Assembly (NCBI RefSeq): GCF_964355755.1
Contig: NC_092675.1
Coordinates: 27,568,412-27,632,411, forward strand
Direction: 5' to 3'
DNA: 64,000 nucleotides
Origin: Antedon mediterranea
Lineage: Eukaryota; Echinodermata; Crinoidea; Comatulida; Antedonidae
The position numbers and the translations under genes were made by a program. Each line of letters opens with the position of its first letter. Position 1 is the stretch's first letter. The notes beneath the pieces are model-generated. The model ran no database searches, had not been told where the DNA came from, and was given only the letters and a program-made list of their open reading frames with translations. Positions 1 through 13,900 of this stretch are shown here, one piece after another.

Positions 1-112
1 AAATGGAAGGCCAACGCTATAGCATTATAATGGTGAAATAAGGATGACAATGAATTCGAATGGATTAAAACTATATTACATTGTACGAATAATTACGAAC
101 AAGTACGCTTAC

Positions 113-488
113 CAATTCCATAAATAAATAATGAACAAAATATTGTTTTAAGTTTTCCCAAAAAAGAATCACTTATAAGTCCGCCAAAAAGAGGTGTGGT
201 GTAAACAAATCCGGTAAAAACTAGCGATATTGACGAAGCAGCCGCACTGCTATAGTCTAGCTCGATTGTTAAATACAACACAAGATTTCCAACGATTCCG
301 TAATAAGTTAACCGCTCACAGAGCTCACAGAGTAGAATACACAAGACAACAAAGTATCGGTTACTGATAGAATCGGGTTTCTTTTTTTCCTCTTCATCTT
401 CACAACTTGAATAAGTACATTTTGTATTTGAAAGAAGCAATGTCTTCTCATCATCAGTAAACTCTAAGCTCATACCCATTCTGCACAC
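113..488 (-). CDS. SLC15A4-like: SLC15-family (SLC15A4/A3-like) proton-coupled oligopeptide/histidine transporter, first coding exon only
   Basis: This is the N-terminal exon of a POT/SLC15 transporter; the rest of the gene lies beyond the left edge. The exon ends at a good donor (GTAAGC read on the minus strand, just below base 113) in phase 1. The 125 residues hold an acidic N-terminus, then a first membrane segment carrying the family motif ELCER (the ExxER proton-coupling motif of POT transporters) and the typical ERxxYYG context, then a second segment around FTGFVYTTPLFGGLISDSFLGK. Residues 13-18 (DEKTLL) fit the [DE]xxxL[LI] sorting signal, which in SLC15A3/A4 sends the protein to lysosomes, so I favour a lysosomal member over the plasma-membrane PepT1/PepT2 type. 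Three in-frame methionines (residues 1, 4, 6) leave the exact start open. It is divergent from the gene at 1341. Family assignment is firm; the exact paralogue is less sure. Confidence 0.85.
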
Positions 489-1340
489 TTTATAATATCA
501 GTCTTTATTGAAGGTACAGTCTAAGTCTGTCGATCGCGGACAATATTCCGATGCTTAATTGGTTAATATGCAAAGTTTGTGAAATAACTACCAGCCAAAT
601 CTTTAATTATACATTCCTTTGATCAGAATACAGCTCGATTACCATACATCTATTATATGTACAGGTAATTGTTTCACTTATTTGTTATTCTAATATACAA
701 TTTATTTTTGATATCGGTAAAAATATCGAAATACATTGTTACTTTGTATATTCTTTGTTTTGTAAAAAAAGTAGTTAATATTAGTTAGAACAGATTAAAT
801 AACACATTTATTTTTGAATGATAATAAAATGTATGTATACATATGATGAATTCGTTCGTAATATGAAATTGTATGTCATGATCATGTTTAGAAGTACGAA
901 AGCACAAAATATATCAATGTAAAAAAAAACCAGGTAACGTAAATGTAACGTAAAATAAGACAGACAAAAAAAGTATAACCGAACAAGGTGAAAATCAGAC
1001 ACACAGCCTATTCAATTTGAAATTATTATTATATTTTGTAATAATTAGCAATCTAGATCATCATACGTACAATAGTACGCAGCACTGCAAGTTTACAGGC
1101 AAGTTTAAATAATTTAGTCCAAAATAGAAAATTAAAGTACTTAATTAAAAAAAAAATGAAACTTAATAATTCAATTATTTTTCTAATACGATTCGCTATT
1201 TGACTAATAAAGCATGGACGATATCACAATGCAAACAAGTTTTACGTAATTTTTTATGTATTGTGTTTATAATAGTGAGCAGTGATACCCGCATATCTTG
1301 ATTAACACATGACATTTGCTCATTTAGCACGCGCGTCAAA
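489..1340. promoter_or_regulatory. divergent intergenic region, likely bidirectional promoter
   Basis: About 850 AT-rich bases separate the start codons of the SLC15-like gene (minus) and the DegT-fold gene (plus), which point away from each other. Both promoters must lie here unless upstream exons exist. I see no convincing TATA or ORF. Confidence 0.45.
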
Positions 1341-3871
1341 ATGGCCGACGAGGAAGATCAGTCGACTGTGGAAGATCGGAACAACAGCATGTTTTGGGTT
1401 TGGATTCTCTGTTGCCTAGGATGTGTATTTATTGTAATTGTCACGGCCCTGAGGTGTTTACGCATGCAAGAACAAGATGTGGATGCCGTACCGTATTCTT
1501 GTCTGTACATAGGTAGGTCTTCTTAACCCTAACATAGTTTTGATGTAAATTGGTGTTTGATAAAGTGAGAGGGTGTGTATTGAATGATCTATAAACTTAA
1601 CAAGAAGATTGTGCAACAATGTGGGTGGCTATAGTAGAGACCTACCAGAGATTAAATATAAGTATGCATTTGATAATGCAAATTTTTTTTAAATCGAATA
1701 CAAAATATAAATATTAATTATTTCATGCCTATTGTACTTCTTACCATCCATATTCGTACAAAACTATGATCAGCATACTGTACGTATTAATACTATTTAG
1801 AATTTACGTACACCGTTGCTCAAATGCACAACAATTTCACCCAAAGTGTATGGGGTTTACACTCTTAGGCCTATTTATTATACAGTATTTCAAATATTGA
1901 AAATTGAATGTGTATTTAAATTCTAATAAATACTATCAAAGCCAATTCAAAGTCAATAATGATAATCACACAATTAATATTAAAAGCATAATATAGACCA
2001 AATATCATTTAATATAGTGTAAATTTGATATTTACAGATAGTACGTACAGTGATTTTATTGAAGTTCTCCGGAGTTATTTCAAAAAGCCAAAACAAGCAA
2101 GCAATCGAAAACAACTCATAAGCAGCATCAACAAAGTGTGGTCACCAGATGAAAACAAAAACCCCGTACTTGTCAGTTTGTCATTCAAGACAGCTCTTGA
2201 TCTCTTTCTTAGGATTCAAAAATACCCACCAGCTTCAGAAATCATTCTGACTGCCATCAACATACCAGATGTTGTTCAAATCCTCAGCCATCATGGGATT
2301 AAGGTGGTTCCAATTGATATTCATAAAGAAACTATGGCACCTAATATAGAACATCTTGATCAACTTCTGACAGAAAAGACAGTGGCTCTTATTGCCACAC
2401 ATCTGTTTGGTCGTTCGTTCGATATGTCAGCGGTAATTGAGCGCGCGAAGAGTCACGGGATACACGTCTTGGAAGATCGTTCACAGTCGTTTAATGGGCT
2501 GCAAGATGTTGGCGATCCTGAATCAGATCTGACGTTTTTTAGTTTCGATGTTACACAACAAAACACGACATTTGGTGGAGCTGTTATTAAAGTTAAAGAT
2601 AGACTACTTTACAACAAAATGCTGAAATTATACGACTCATATCCATTACAAAAGGAGCATACTTACGTAGCAGATGTCTTTAAATTTTCTGTTATTTCTG
2701 TAGTTCTTAATAATCCAGTGTTAACCAACTTTGGAACAACTTTGTTCCGATTTTTTAAGAGAGACATGAGGAAGTTGTTCAACCAACTGTTAACTGCTCC
2801 CAGCACATCAGGTTTGATTCGAGGATTAAGATTCCAGCCTTCGAATACACTACTCTACATGATGGAAAAACAGTAAGTTAAAGCATTCAGAAACTTGATT
2901 GCATCTCTCCCGAAATCAATCATAACATTGCCTTCTTAGCCGAATAAATATATATTTATTTTCCCTATATTTCTCTTTTTCAATCAAAAATGTTATTATT
3001 GTGACGTATGTATTGGTATTTATTGTGACGTATTTGTCTGTCTGTATTGGTATTTGTTTGCAAGAAGATAAGAAGACGTTTCGTGGCCAAGTAGGCCCAA
3101 TAAGGACAATGGGTTGAAGTAATATCAATGAGTACCATGTTCACATATTTGTTGAATTCTAATGTCTTTTTGATAGATTCACTTGTTTTGATGAGGATAT
3201 GTTTAAAAGAGGGCGGGAAAGTGGCGAATATGTGAGTGATCGTCTGCCACAGGTTGCCGAGAAAATTGGAATGATGGCTAAGCACAAGGGTTACTGGCTC
3301 TTTCCAATCATTGTGGTAAGAAAACACGCATTATCGTATCAATTTATCAAAAACCAAAAAGTGATGTCAAAATTACTATCATTAGTCTATTTAATATTGC
3401 TATTTGTTCTATGGACCATTTTATCTTATTTTATTGCAGGAAGATGCAGAAGAGGTGACCAAACGACTTAACAATCTTGGAATCGATGCTTCACGGGAAG
3501 TTGCACATTTGCAGTTGATTAAGAATGATGACGTAGAAACCTCGGCAGACGATTCGTTGGATGTTTCCAAATACATATTAGAATACGTAGTCTACCTTCC
3601 CGTTCATAAACGTGTCAGAATTTTCTACTTAGATCAAATCCTGCTTGCTGTTGAAATAGTTCTCAATAAGCTCGCTATTTTAAAACGCTTTGATAAAGGA
3701 TATGATAAAGGACATGTCGTAAATATTGACGAAATCGCTGAAGACGATATAAAAAACCAAGAGCCGTCCGTTAGTGGTGGCGGCAGGCGTGTGAATGGAA
3801 ATAAGAGGAAGACCGTCACATTCTCGCCAATGGTTACTGTTCGTCGAAGTCATAGAATGAATGACCAATAA
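1341..3871 (+). CDS. membrane-anchored DegT/DnrJ/EryC1-fold protein lacking the PLP lysine
   Basis: Four exons keep phase: 1341-1512, 2038-2872, 3177-3315 and 3440-3871, giving 525 residues. Exon 1 encodes an acidic head and one hydrophobic segment (about residues 17-39), probably a signal anchor. Residues about 60-300 read like the large domain of DegT/DnrJ/EryC1/StrS sugar aminotransferases (type I PLP fold): a nucleotide-sugar-like core with THLFGR, then HVLEDRSQSF, where D204 sits at the place of the PLP-nitrogen-binding aspartate, then FFSFDVTQQNTTFGGA. In active enzymes the last motif is SFxxTK with the lysine that forms the PLP Schiff base; here position 231 is Gln. Ordinary transaminase chemistry is therefore unlikely. 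The C-terminal 140 residues end in a basic tail (GGGRRVNGNKRK) with no recognised domain. It could be a pseudoenzyme or use another chemistry. I do not know an orthologue with an assigned function. Confidence 0.8.
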
Positions 3872-5087
3872 TCCAAAATATAAAATAACTACACACCAGT
3901 TTCAACTAAATTCGTACGCCTGCCTAAGGAAGGATATGTCCAAAGAGAGAGTTTGTCAAAACAAGTTTCAACAATTACACGGCCGGTCACACGACTTTTT
4001 AATGCGGGAGTAGGCCTACGTTAAAAATGTACTAAGATTCCCTGGTCGTTAACGATTTATCATTCTGCCCACATCAATTAAATTATTAAAAGTTGATAAT
4101 TTAAAGTTGACTTCATGGTATTTTTGTTTTAAACAATTTGAATGTACAAGTTAGACACAAGCTTCAGAGTAAAATAGATACATTTTATTCCAAATTTTTT
4201 CAATAGCGCCCTCTTTTAAATCGAGGGTATGTATAGATTTATTGGAAATTACCAATAGATGAGTCGTTCTAAAAATATCAAAATGAACCCGGTTCCGGTT
4301 CGATTCTTTCTTTGATACAATGAATCTGCAGTAGGCCTACGTGTCGGAGTGTTTTTACAGAGAAAGATTATATAATAAGGTAGGCCTAGTTGTCGGGCTA
4401 GTTGTATATGATAATGATTTTATTAAACATTTACTATTAACCGAATCTAAAAATAAACTCTATTTGTATACCAATTACTCCTTCGATTCATTGCAGGTTT
4501 ATGCACATAGGTTTAGGTTTAAAGCATATAACAGGGCCCGGCGATTAATGTTATTAGCACCGTACTGGGCCTGAGGTTTTGATCATCATTACTACCGTTA
4601 GCAGTAGAAAATGTCACGTACATTGTCTCCATTCATCACAGCAAGGGGTGGGGGTGGTCGGGACTGAGACCTACGCGGACATGCAAAATAAAACCGTACT
4701 TTTAATAATTGCAATTTGATTGTTATATGCATGTATGAAATACATTAGGCCTAATGATAATTACACTAGGCCCAACTGTAGGATTAACTTGAGAGATAGA
4801 TGGCATTACTTTTTTAGCATAATGTCATACAAATAAATTAACTATAATTAACAAAAGTCAGCAATTTGTGTGACATCATTCGTGTCACGTCGGATTTAGT
4901 GCATGCTTAGTTTTAAATAGGATCAACCCTCACCCCCCCCCCCCCCCCCACCCTCATTGATTATCTGGACGCAAGATGATTGAATTATGGGTAATGAGTT
5001 TTCATCACCCAACTGTTTGTGTTAGTTGTGTTTGTTGTCTTTTGTTACAGGTTTAAATCACATTGACAAGCTGTAAGTAACTTCAAA
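3872..5087. other. intergenic spacer with poly-C run and 5' UTR acceptor of the next gene
   Basis: I see no supported gene here. A 17-base C-rich run lies near 4933-4949. A pyrimidine-rich stretch ending TTACAG at 5050 looks like an acceptor, so the next gene probably has a non-coding exon upstream and 37 bases of spliced leader before its ATG. Short TAGGCCTA motifs are scattered at 4010, 4330 and 4380. Confidence 0.4.
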
Positions 5088-8000
5088 ATGACTGCCGTAA
5101 AATTTACCAATGAAGAAGATTTGAAAGTTGTACTGAAAATATTGCCTGATGAACTCAAAGCTAGTGAAAATAAAGTAAAGTTTATTTTATCTGATTATGT
5201 ACCATCAAGCAAAGATAAAGACTTATTTACCATCTTTCAAGAACTCATTGATCGAAGGATAATTTCACCTAGTAAAGTCGACTTGCTTTGTGAATTATTG
5301 AAGTTAGTTGGACGTGAAGATCTGTTGGCACGCCTACCTGAAGCAGGTAATTTAAAGTTGATCTCTCAATATAGACGAATGCTGGTTGACGTTGGAAATC
5401 ATCTGGAAAAACACGATTGCGAAAACATATCATTTGTATACATCAACACTCACTCTGTTTGTACGCCATGGAGCCTACTATTGTGTATGGAAAGGAAATG
5501 TGTTTTTGAAGATAGAAAGCAAACTCTAACGTCATTCGAGACATTTTTGCGGAACACTGGTTGCAATCGTGCCGCAACCTTTGTGAAAAAGTATCTTGGA
5601 GATGACCCAGGTAAGCATTATACTTACACTTTTATATACTATTTAGATGTGACAATTTGGTATTTTTTAAAATCTTGAATTCCATTTCAGAAATTATCGA
5701 CAGTGCTGTTAAAACTCTATCAGACAGATATTGCAAGTTCTGTAAAGTTGTGAAGCCACTGCCATGGGACTCTAGGGGCGGTTGCATGGAGCTCAAGGAC
5801 ATTTTTATCAATCTTAACATTGTTTATGAACATGAAGACTACAGAGCAGACTTTTCATTTCCAGAATATGACATGATGTTTGATCCTACTAGAAGCGAAA
5901 ATGATAACCATTATCGTGTCTTGATTCGTGGAAGAGCTGGAACTGGAAAAACAACAATACTACAGCGAATGTCTCTTGACTGGGGTGAATCTGTTCATAA
6001 TAATTTAAGTAGTAAAGAGGATAATAGCAAGAGTAATGTCAAGTATCTCAAGAAGTTTAAACTACTGTTCCTTCTGGAGATCAGAAAGTTCAAATTCGGT
6101 CAGTCTTTATTTGATGCAGTTCACAAACAGCTTTTACACGGGTTTTCGGAAAGCGATATCAGTGTCATAGAGAAGTACATAAAGTCTGATCCTTCACAGG
6201 CTGTGTTTATGTTAGACGGGTACGATGAACTCACCCAAAATGTAGGTGATTATAAGTGCGAATCGAAATTACTTGATGTATTACGATGTGATACATTTCC
6301 AAAGTGCCATATGGTGGTGACAACTAGACCACATCGATCCAAAGATTTCAAAAAAATTCATATGCTTTATAAGCACTTTGAATTGACAGGATTCACAAAG
6401 GAAAACGTAGAAGAATTTGTAAAGAGATATTTTACTAAACATCCAGAATCTGGAGAGGGATTGATGAAATACATTAAGGATGTTAATTTCGTGGAAGGTA
6501 TTGCAGAGATTCCCATAATGACAGCTATCATGTGCTTTCTCTGGAAGAAGCGTTCTGCAAACAAATCTAAATCAACAGATCTACCAAAGACTCCAAGCAG
6601 ATTGTATCAACAATTGTTTGACTTTCTAACACATAATTATAAACACAAAACAGACGGCAAAGACGATACATTGTGTCCGAAGCAGGTGTTATGCGATGTT
6701 GGTAAAATAGGTTTACGTGGGTTAGAGGTTGATACCGGTGGTCTAATATTTAGCTTAAAAGACAAAGATGATCCTCAGAAAATTGCTATTAAAGGTGCTT
6801 GTGAAATTGGCATTATGCATACACTTCGTGAAGAAGAAGATCCAGATGATCCATTTATGATGACAGAGGAAGTACAGTTCTTTCACAAATCAGCTCAAGA
6901 GAAATGTGCCGCCATTTATTTGGCAAGCTTACTTGAAAAAGACCCCACACAGTTTCTAAAACATCTAGATATGGTGAAATCTGTTCGGAAAGCATTAGAT
7001 ATGCATCTGCTGTTGAAGTTTACGTGTGCAGAGAGCTATAAAGCAGCAAATCTTGTTCTTAAGAAACTTGGTGATATTTACAAACAATATCCGCAGGTAA
7101 CGTGGGAAACTTTCTACAAGGGAGATTTAAAGATTGAGGAAATAAAGGAAATGCAACAATTCTTGGAACTGTGCATTGGGTGCTATTTTGAAGCAGAGAA
7201 GTATGCCAGCAAACTTGCTTGTGATATGACAACTGTTTTTCCAGAGGGACGTATACGATTCACTGGTATTTCAAACTATACTGCCATGTCCCTTGCATAT
7301 TTGTTGAAGAACACTGGTTTTATTCGTCACCTAGAACTCCTGTATCTTGGAGTAGAGGACAACACACAAATTCGTGCCCTTATGGATAAGATTCCATCTT
7401 GCAGACGCTCTTATACAGAGAAAGTCACAGAGATTTCTTCATCTGAAGGCGAAAAGGTCAAGTTTGTCGAGAGTTTTAAACAATGTATTCCAGAACAGTC
7501 TTTTCTAAGAAAAATTCCTGTAGAGCAGATGTATGGCATTTATCCAATGTACGAAACATTGACGAAATGGCAAGCAAAAGAAATTAATTTGGGAATCGTA
7601 TTTGACGGAATGACAGAAAGTGTAAAATCTGTAACTATTTCAGGTATGCAAATGAAAGGACCACAATTTTCTGCATTTGTGAACATGTTAAACAGATTAA
7701 AAACACTAGATAGTCTTTGTTTGAACAGTAATGACCTTCAGCCAAAAGATTTAGAAGACATTTCTGTTTGTGTTGGTGAGATGTCGAATCTGAAGGTTCT
7801 TACGCTATCAGGAAATCATGTATCTGAGGGTTTTCCAAGTTTAATCAAACATTTAGAAGCAGGGAAGCTTAAAATGATGGAAGAATTATGGATTGAGAAT
7901 TGTGAACTGTCAGCAGACACACTATGCGATACGATTGAGACATTTTCAAACACACCACACATGAGAGTCCTTGATATACGATTGAATAAAATAGACAATT

Positions 8001-8584
8001 CTGTTATGAAGAAACTTGCCGAAAATTTGCATTACTTGCCTCGACTGGAGATCCTGAATATGACTACGAACAATGTTGAATCCGAAGGTTATAATCCGTT
8101 CTTTGTCGCACTCAAACAGATGAAAAGTTTAAAACGACTTCACATAGCTGATAGCACTTTCCCGGGGCCACTTCTTTTCTACATTGCCACGGTAATGCCA
8201 TACCTACTGAACTTGGAATACCTACATGCCTCTGGAAAAAACGTGGAAAACATTAAGGCGATTGAAAATGGAATGTTTAATGGATTCATTGGGAATCTGT
8301 CCAAGTTGAAAGAGTTGAAAGAGCTTAACCTCGTTATCATACGATTTAAGAAAGAAGATTTTCTTGCCTTGTTGAAAGTATGTGAGGAAATGCCAAATCT
8401 AGCAGATCTAAGGTAAATACAATGTATATTAATGATGCCCACTAAATAATACAGATGCGTATTAATAATATTATTACGGTTACAAAAATATATAAAAATA
8501 CTATATCTTTACAGATTGTCGTTTGATCTTGTGCCCAACGGCATCGACTTGAATGGATTACCAAAAATCATAAACCTATGTTAG
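5088..8584 (+). CDS. DED-NACHT-LRR (NLR-like) innate immune receptor
   Basis: Three coding exons keep phase: 5088-5610, 5691-8412 and 8515-8584, giving 1104 residues. Residues about 5-85 form a helical death-effector-like domain, and residues about 90-172 (beginning ISQYRRMLVDVG) look like a second, more divergent death-fold unit, so the head resembles the tandem DEDs of caspase-8/FLIP. The NACHT NTPase follows: Walker A GRAGTGKTT at residues 255-263 and Walker B AVFMLDGYDEL at about 345-355, then the helical NACHT-associated region. From about residue 740 to the end there are leucine-rich repeats of the NLR type (LKVLTLSGNHVSEGF, MRVLDIRLNKIDNSV, LEILNMTTNNVESEG). NLRs with death-fold heads are strongly expanded in echinoderms and amphioxus; they are thought to sense ligands through the LRR and oligomerise by the NACHT. 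Catalytic motifs are intact. An AATAAA at 8893-8898 may end the transcript. Confidence 0.9.
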
Positions 8585-10955
8585 TTTCAAGCTATTGTTA
8601 AATGGCATTGCATGGCATGAGGTTATCATCCACGTGTGTGAAGTGGATGTTGATGTGAAGAAGAAGCAGTAGAATAGAGTCCATATAAGGCGATATTGTA
8701 TTGAAAGATGACTGGGTTTATGTTTATGAGGAAAAGGGTGCTAGAATTATGATCAGACTATTCATTGTGTTGTCAATGGAATTAAACTACTAAGCTTTTT
8801 GAAATTTTCTGGAAATTCTTCTATAAATGTATTAAATGTAAGTAGTTAATGTTATCACTTTGTATGTATTTGTTATGATGGGTTTTTTTTCAAATAAATT
8901 CAAATCAACATCATGGAATACAAAAATGAAAACTATTGTAAAAATCATAATTTATAAAAGGAACTTCAGATTTTAAACATCTACATTGATAACTTACTGG
9001 TAGTGATTACGAATTGGCTATAGTTTTAATTAAATAGATATAATAGTACTTTCAGAAGTTAAACTAGATCATTTTCGGACCAGTGTACTTTTATTCTTCG
9101 AAGAAGGATACACACTTAATTGCAGATTGAATGTTACCAAAAGGCATTAAAGATAAAACAAACAGAAAATACCCAAAAATAGCAAAAACAATATGATTAT
9201 TTTATAGTGATGATATGACCATGATGATACTAATGTGAATAAAAGTTTACGTCACAAAAGAGAGTGAAAAAATATATATATAATCAAATGACAAGTGGCA
9301 TTGCAATAAATTAATATAGGCCTAATAATAATCAACAAAAAAGAGAAACACATTGATAATTACTCAAAACACTACTTGATAAGCCCATCATACTTATTCT
9401 AATTTGAAAAGATAAAAATAGTGATAATAGGCCTTATATGTTAAAAAGCAATAATAAAAAATGATAAAGGTACTCTCTTTTTTATATTTTGTTATTTCCA
9501 AAATAAGATAGAAAAAAGCAACGCATGCTTTCTATGTTGTTGTATTTGATTTTACTTGATGAAAGGTTAATATTGACAGGAAGTTTTTATAAAATGGTTT
9601 CAGCATATTGTTGTGTTTATCCTTTGATATGGTAATAAAATAAACCAATAATGTTTTATATACAAACGCACGTATTATTTTTTTTGTAGAGTTCTATGCT
9701 ACACGGACGTCGAATGAAAATATATTTTAAATTAAATTTTGGAGAGTAGAATAAGTGGAAAATCTAGGGCATTTGTTCTGTTAGTGCCAAGTTCGATCGA
9801 TGGTTGTTGGAAGAATATTGCGTTATGCATTTTGAATACTGCGCTCCAAATATTTATATTCGGGTAAAGAGGCCTACATAAATCGACAGATTTCACCAAA
9901 CCCGCTCGGTAAATCGTATGATCGGTCCTTCTTCCTAATTTTTACGTGCGTCTTCTCTCGTTTGATAAATGTCATGTCTAATATAACCGAGTGAAAATAT
10001 CTGACTGTCGCATTTCACTTTTGTTGGTACTAATCTCAGAGCAGACAAGTTGAAAATACACACACCACTGACTTTATTGTTATTTTATTCTTGTGAATTC
10101 TTCTATTTTGTATGCGATTCTAGTCCTATTATGCAGTAGGAGATACATAATCCACGCATTTCACACTGATTTCACAAACTCAAGATATACAAGTTTCGTC
10201 TGAGTTATGACCCAGGGGAAATCCAAACACGAATTATCCAATCGTACCAGTGTTTGTTACTGTACTACCCTGACTGCCAACAAAGACCGGATAAGGCTCA
10301 TGGAAAAGGAAGTATAATATGCAATTGAACTACGACTAGCAACAGAGAAAGCACTGAAGTACGTAATAACTGGAATATATTAATTTGTAAGTAAGATAGA
10401 CCATTTTATAATACAGCTATCCTGTAACATTGTATAGACTAGGCCTTATGATATTACATTCGTACTTTGCATTGGAGGAATATGATTATAATGCGTCATG
10501 AAAAAGTGTATCTGATTATAATATTTCGATAAAGATAATAATATAGGCCAATGTTAGATACGTATACTAGTTTGTAATGGTTTCACACAATGTCGTATTG
10601 TCAAGCTATCAGTTCAAATCACATCAATGGTGTATTAATAGCACAATGCACTAACAATTTCCTCGACTTGATCTATGTCGATTATTGTTGTATAATTGGG
10701 GTTTTTTAAATTGTTAGAATATTTCATATAATTTTGTTTTACTTTTCTACTATACACATTGACAATAAATAGGTATTGTACACAATAAGAAACAGAATGT
10801 ATGCCACTACAAGCTGTGTAACCAATAAACAGTAAAGTATTGGAGAAAGAGAAAACAATTAACATACATATCACGTGGAATATTTCATGGAAAAAACAAA
10901 CCTCGTTTATGAGCCAAGTAATCGTCAGAACATAGGGTAACAACAGAACTGTAAA
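8585..10955. other. 3' UTR and AT-rich intergenic region without a recognised gene
   Basis: The first 300 bases are probably the 3' UTR of the NLR (AATAAA at 8893). The remainder is AT-rich spacer with no ORF that shows a protein family. The promoter of the BCAP-like gene and any upstream exon encoding a TIR-like domain would have to lie here; I looked and found none. Confidence 0.4.
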
Positions 10956-13900
10956 ATGGCCAAGAAAGTTATGTCTATGTGGAAGTCTCCGCCCACGGTA
11001 AGTTGGAATAACCCAGATCAGAGATTGTACTCATGATCTTGCGTACATTTTATTTTCTGTAAACATTGAGTGAAATAAAACTAAAGATTGGTTCCCACTA
11101 GAGACGTAACACAAGGACGTATAGATGTAACGTAAGTGATGACCAATCACAAGCGATGGATTATTACGATGATGACACATAATTATGATGATGATTATTA
11201 TGACGATGACGATGATGATGATTGGATGGACTATATATAGTTTTATAATATATTTATTATATATTTTAGATTAAATTTCCTGAAGAAGATTTGAAAAAGA
11301 AGTCCAAATTTTATTGTCCATCGCCAGATAAAGAAGCCGACGATGGTCAGTTTCTTCCACTCTCTGTCCTAATTTGACCGATGGTCGGTTTCTCCCACTC
11401 TCTGCTCCTAATTTGACCCTGCCCCAAATGGCGATACCGATCGCTTCAATGACAACTCCGTATAATAGTAGTACACGTGTAGGCTTAACACGTCTTGTCT
11501 GAAAGATGCAGATTACATTTTTAATAAGAGATTCACAGATCTCAGCTCTTTTACATATTCTTGTCCTGGTTCTTGATTCCTTGTATAATGTTCAAGCCTA
11601 GTCCTATCCTAACTTGCTGCCTTTCCATTGCAATCGACAATGATTAATGGTTTTAGGTCCACTGAATGAGTACGGTAGTTAATAATCATGCTTATACATC
11701 CGATGGTTAAATAATGTAAATTTTGTGACTGGTGATCCATGTTATCGTTGTTCTTTTTTCAGTGTTTATGCCTACCAGCAAGTTTTCTGCATTCTACATT
11801 AGTTCTGAGTTCGAGAATGCCCGTGCCAAATTTTGTAAGTAGACAAACACACATTAATATTTCTAGTGGTCCAGGACCAGGTGTGGGAATTGCCAATTTG
11901 CCGACAAATAGTGTTATTACCTATACATGGTGGTGACCAATATAAGTTCTAGAACTGCATAATACTAATAGTTCATGTTGTCTATATGAGACCCCCCACT
12001 GGATACGTCACTGTTGGCGTCCAATTTTAACAACTAAAAAATACAGAATTTGTCGAATCATGGTTATGAGGAAATGGTTCATTTTATTTTTCAGTCAAGA
12101 AATACAAAATACCAGAAGAAGGGAAAGAAGAGTTTGTAGACATGTTCATAAACCCGGAAGCTGATTCCAGTAAGTTAATTCTAAAATATGAGGAAATATT
12201 TCTATTAGTAGTTGCAGTCTAATTAAAAGCAACACGTAAATGAACTTTAGAATATCGAAAATCGCAACACAAAATGGTCGTCAAACCGTAACGCCTTATA
12301 TTCAACATTCTTCTCGTACGATCGTGTCATGTGAAGCGACAGTTATTGCTCCTTAACTAACTTAACCAAAACCTCTAGGCCCTAAATAACCTCAAACTAT
12401 GAAAACAAAAAACACACTGGGGTTTGAAACCAAGGTCTATGGAAATCTGAGTAGCATTAACATAGAAGAGGCTACTGTACAGTGTCAGAGGCTATACAAT
12501 ATCTGGAATGAAGACAATAACTTCATGTTGCCTATTGTCACGAGACATGATATCTCATACGTGTATGGGGCGATATTGGCGATCAAAATCCACCGAATGA
12601 TACTTTTTCTTTCAGAACCAAGACAAATAAAATCAAAACGGTTACCAGCGCACTCTGCGTCATCAGTTGGTTTCTCGTCATCATCAAGGTATAAAGAAAC
12701 GCGGATGTCGCTACCAAGTTTATCTACCAGAATCCATCCATCATCGCCGCATCTTAAGATTTCGCGCAAAGTTTCAGAAGGTGCTATAACACGTGGAAGT
12801 GTTGTTAAGTATGAAGGCATTCGATGCGATGATGAATCATTTAAATCGAAAGATAACGAAATGACTGCGCAGCTTGCTGATGATATCAACGATAATATTT
12901 GCATCTTTCATCATCGCTGCCGATCCACGTCTCTTGATCAACCTCTTAACCAATTTCAGATTTTAATAGACGGTTCGTCGACCATTGTAATCGCCGACAG
13001 TAATACAATTATACTACATGGACCGAATGCAGAATCTGTTAGTCAACACCAAAGTAAGTTGTATGTTCCTTCAAGTAATGCTTACTAGGTACATGCGCTC
13101 CAGTTTTTACACCAGTTAAATTAATAATTATATCATTTTTAATTATATCTTTTAATCAAATGGGATTAACCATTTCCTTTAACCAGATATGATCATTATA
13201 CATACTACCATTCTTTGGTCACTTCAATATCGATAATGCATTATATAAATGTACGGGTACCTAATCTAATCTATGAAACCAAATGTACGGTATCAATATA
13301 CTCTAGAATTAATAATATAAATCATTAAATAATAAAAAGATTTAAAAAAAATATAAACTTAAATTATCGTCACTTTGTAATAGGATTTAAGACTAAACCT
13401 TGTTTGTTGACACAGAAATTGCATTAAAACTATTATTCAAAATGGAGGAGGAGGATATTATAACACGAATGGCAAATGGTCCTTTTCTGAAAGAACTTTG
13501 TAAAATGATGATAGAGAAGGAAGCAACGCCGCTGGAAATTGGCAAAGGTTGCGTTGAAGTTTGGCTAAGTTTTGCAAAAACAAAAGCACTAAAGACATTC
13601 AGGGAGGAACACAGTTCAGGGAAACTAACCAACGAACTCAGCAAAGTATTAGTTCATCACGGGTATATGGAAGATGAGAAGGAGTTGACTGTTTCGATTA
13701 AGGAGAAAACAGTTGACAACAAGAGTAGTCGTGGGAAAGATAGCGTCGTGGAAACTGGTAAGTCAGTCACATCCACTTACTGTACTCTTACGGTTTAAAG
13801 GATGGTTCTAAGCTAAGTCTTTTAAAACCCTTATCATGCATATATTTGTCAAGTCTTTTTTTGAAAGTTAATAGAGTTGGTGCGCTGACAACTGTAGTTG

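Noticed and set aside
3199-3471. 90-codon ORF within the DegT-fold gene
   Set aside because: It combines exon 3 with retained intron; phase-correct splicing explains the coding part.
4341-4574. 77-codon ORF between the DegT-fold gene and the NLR
   Set aside because: No domain, no supporting splice sites, and it contains TAGGCCTA repeat words.
12399-13088. 229-codon plus-strand ORF as a separate gene
   Set aside because: Its second part is exon 4 of the BCAP-like gene; the first part is intron read-through before the acceptor at 12615.
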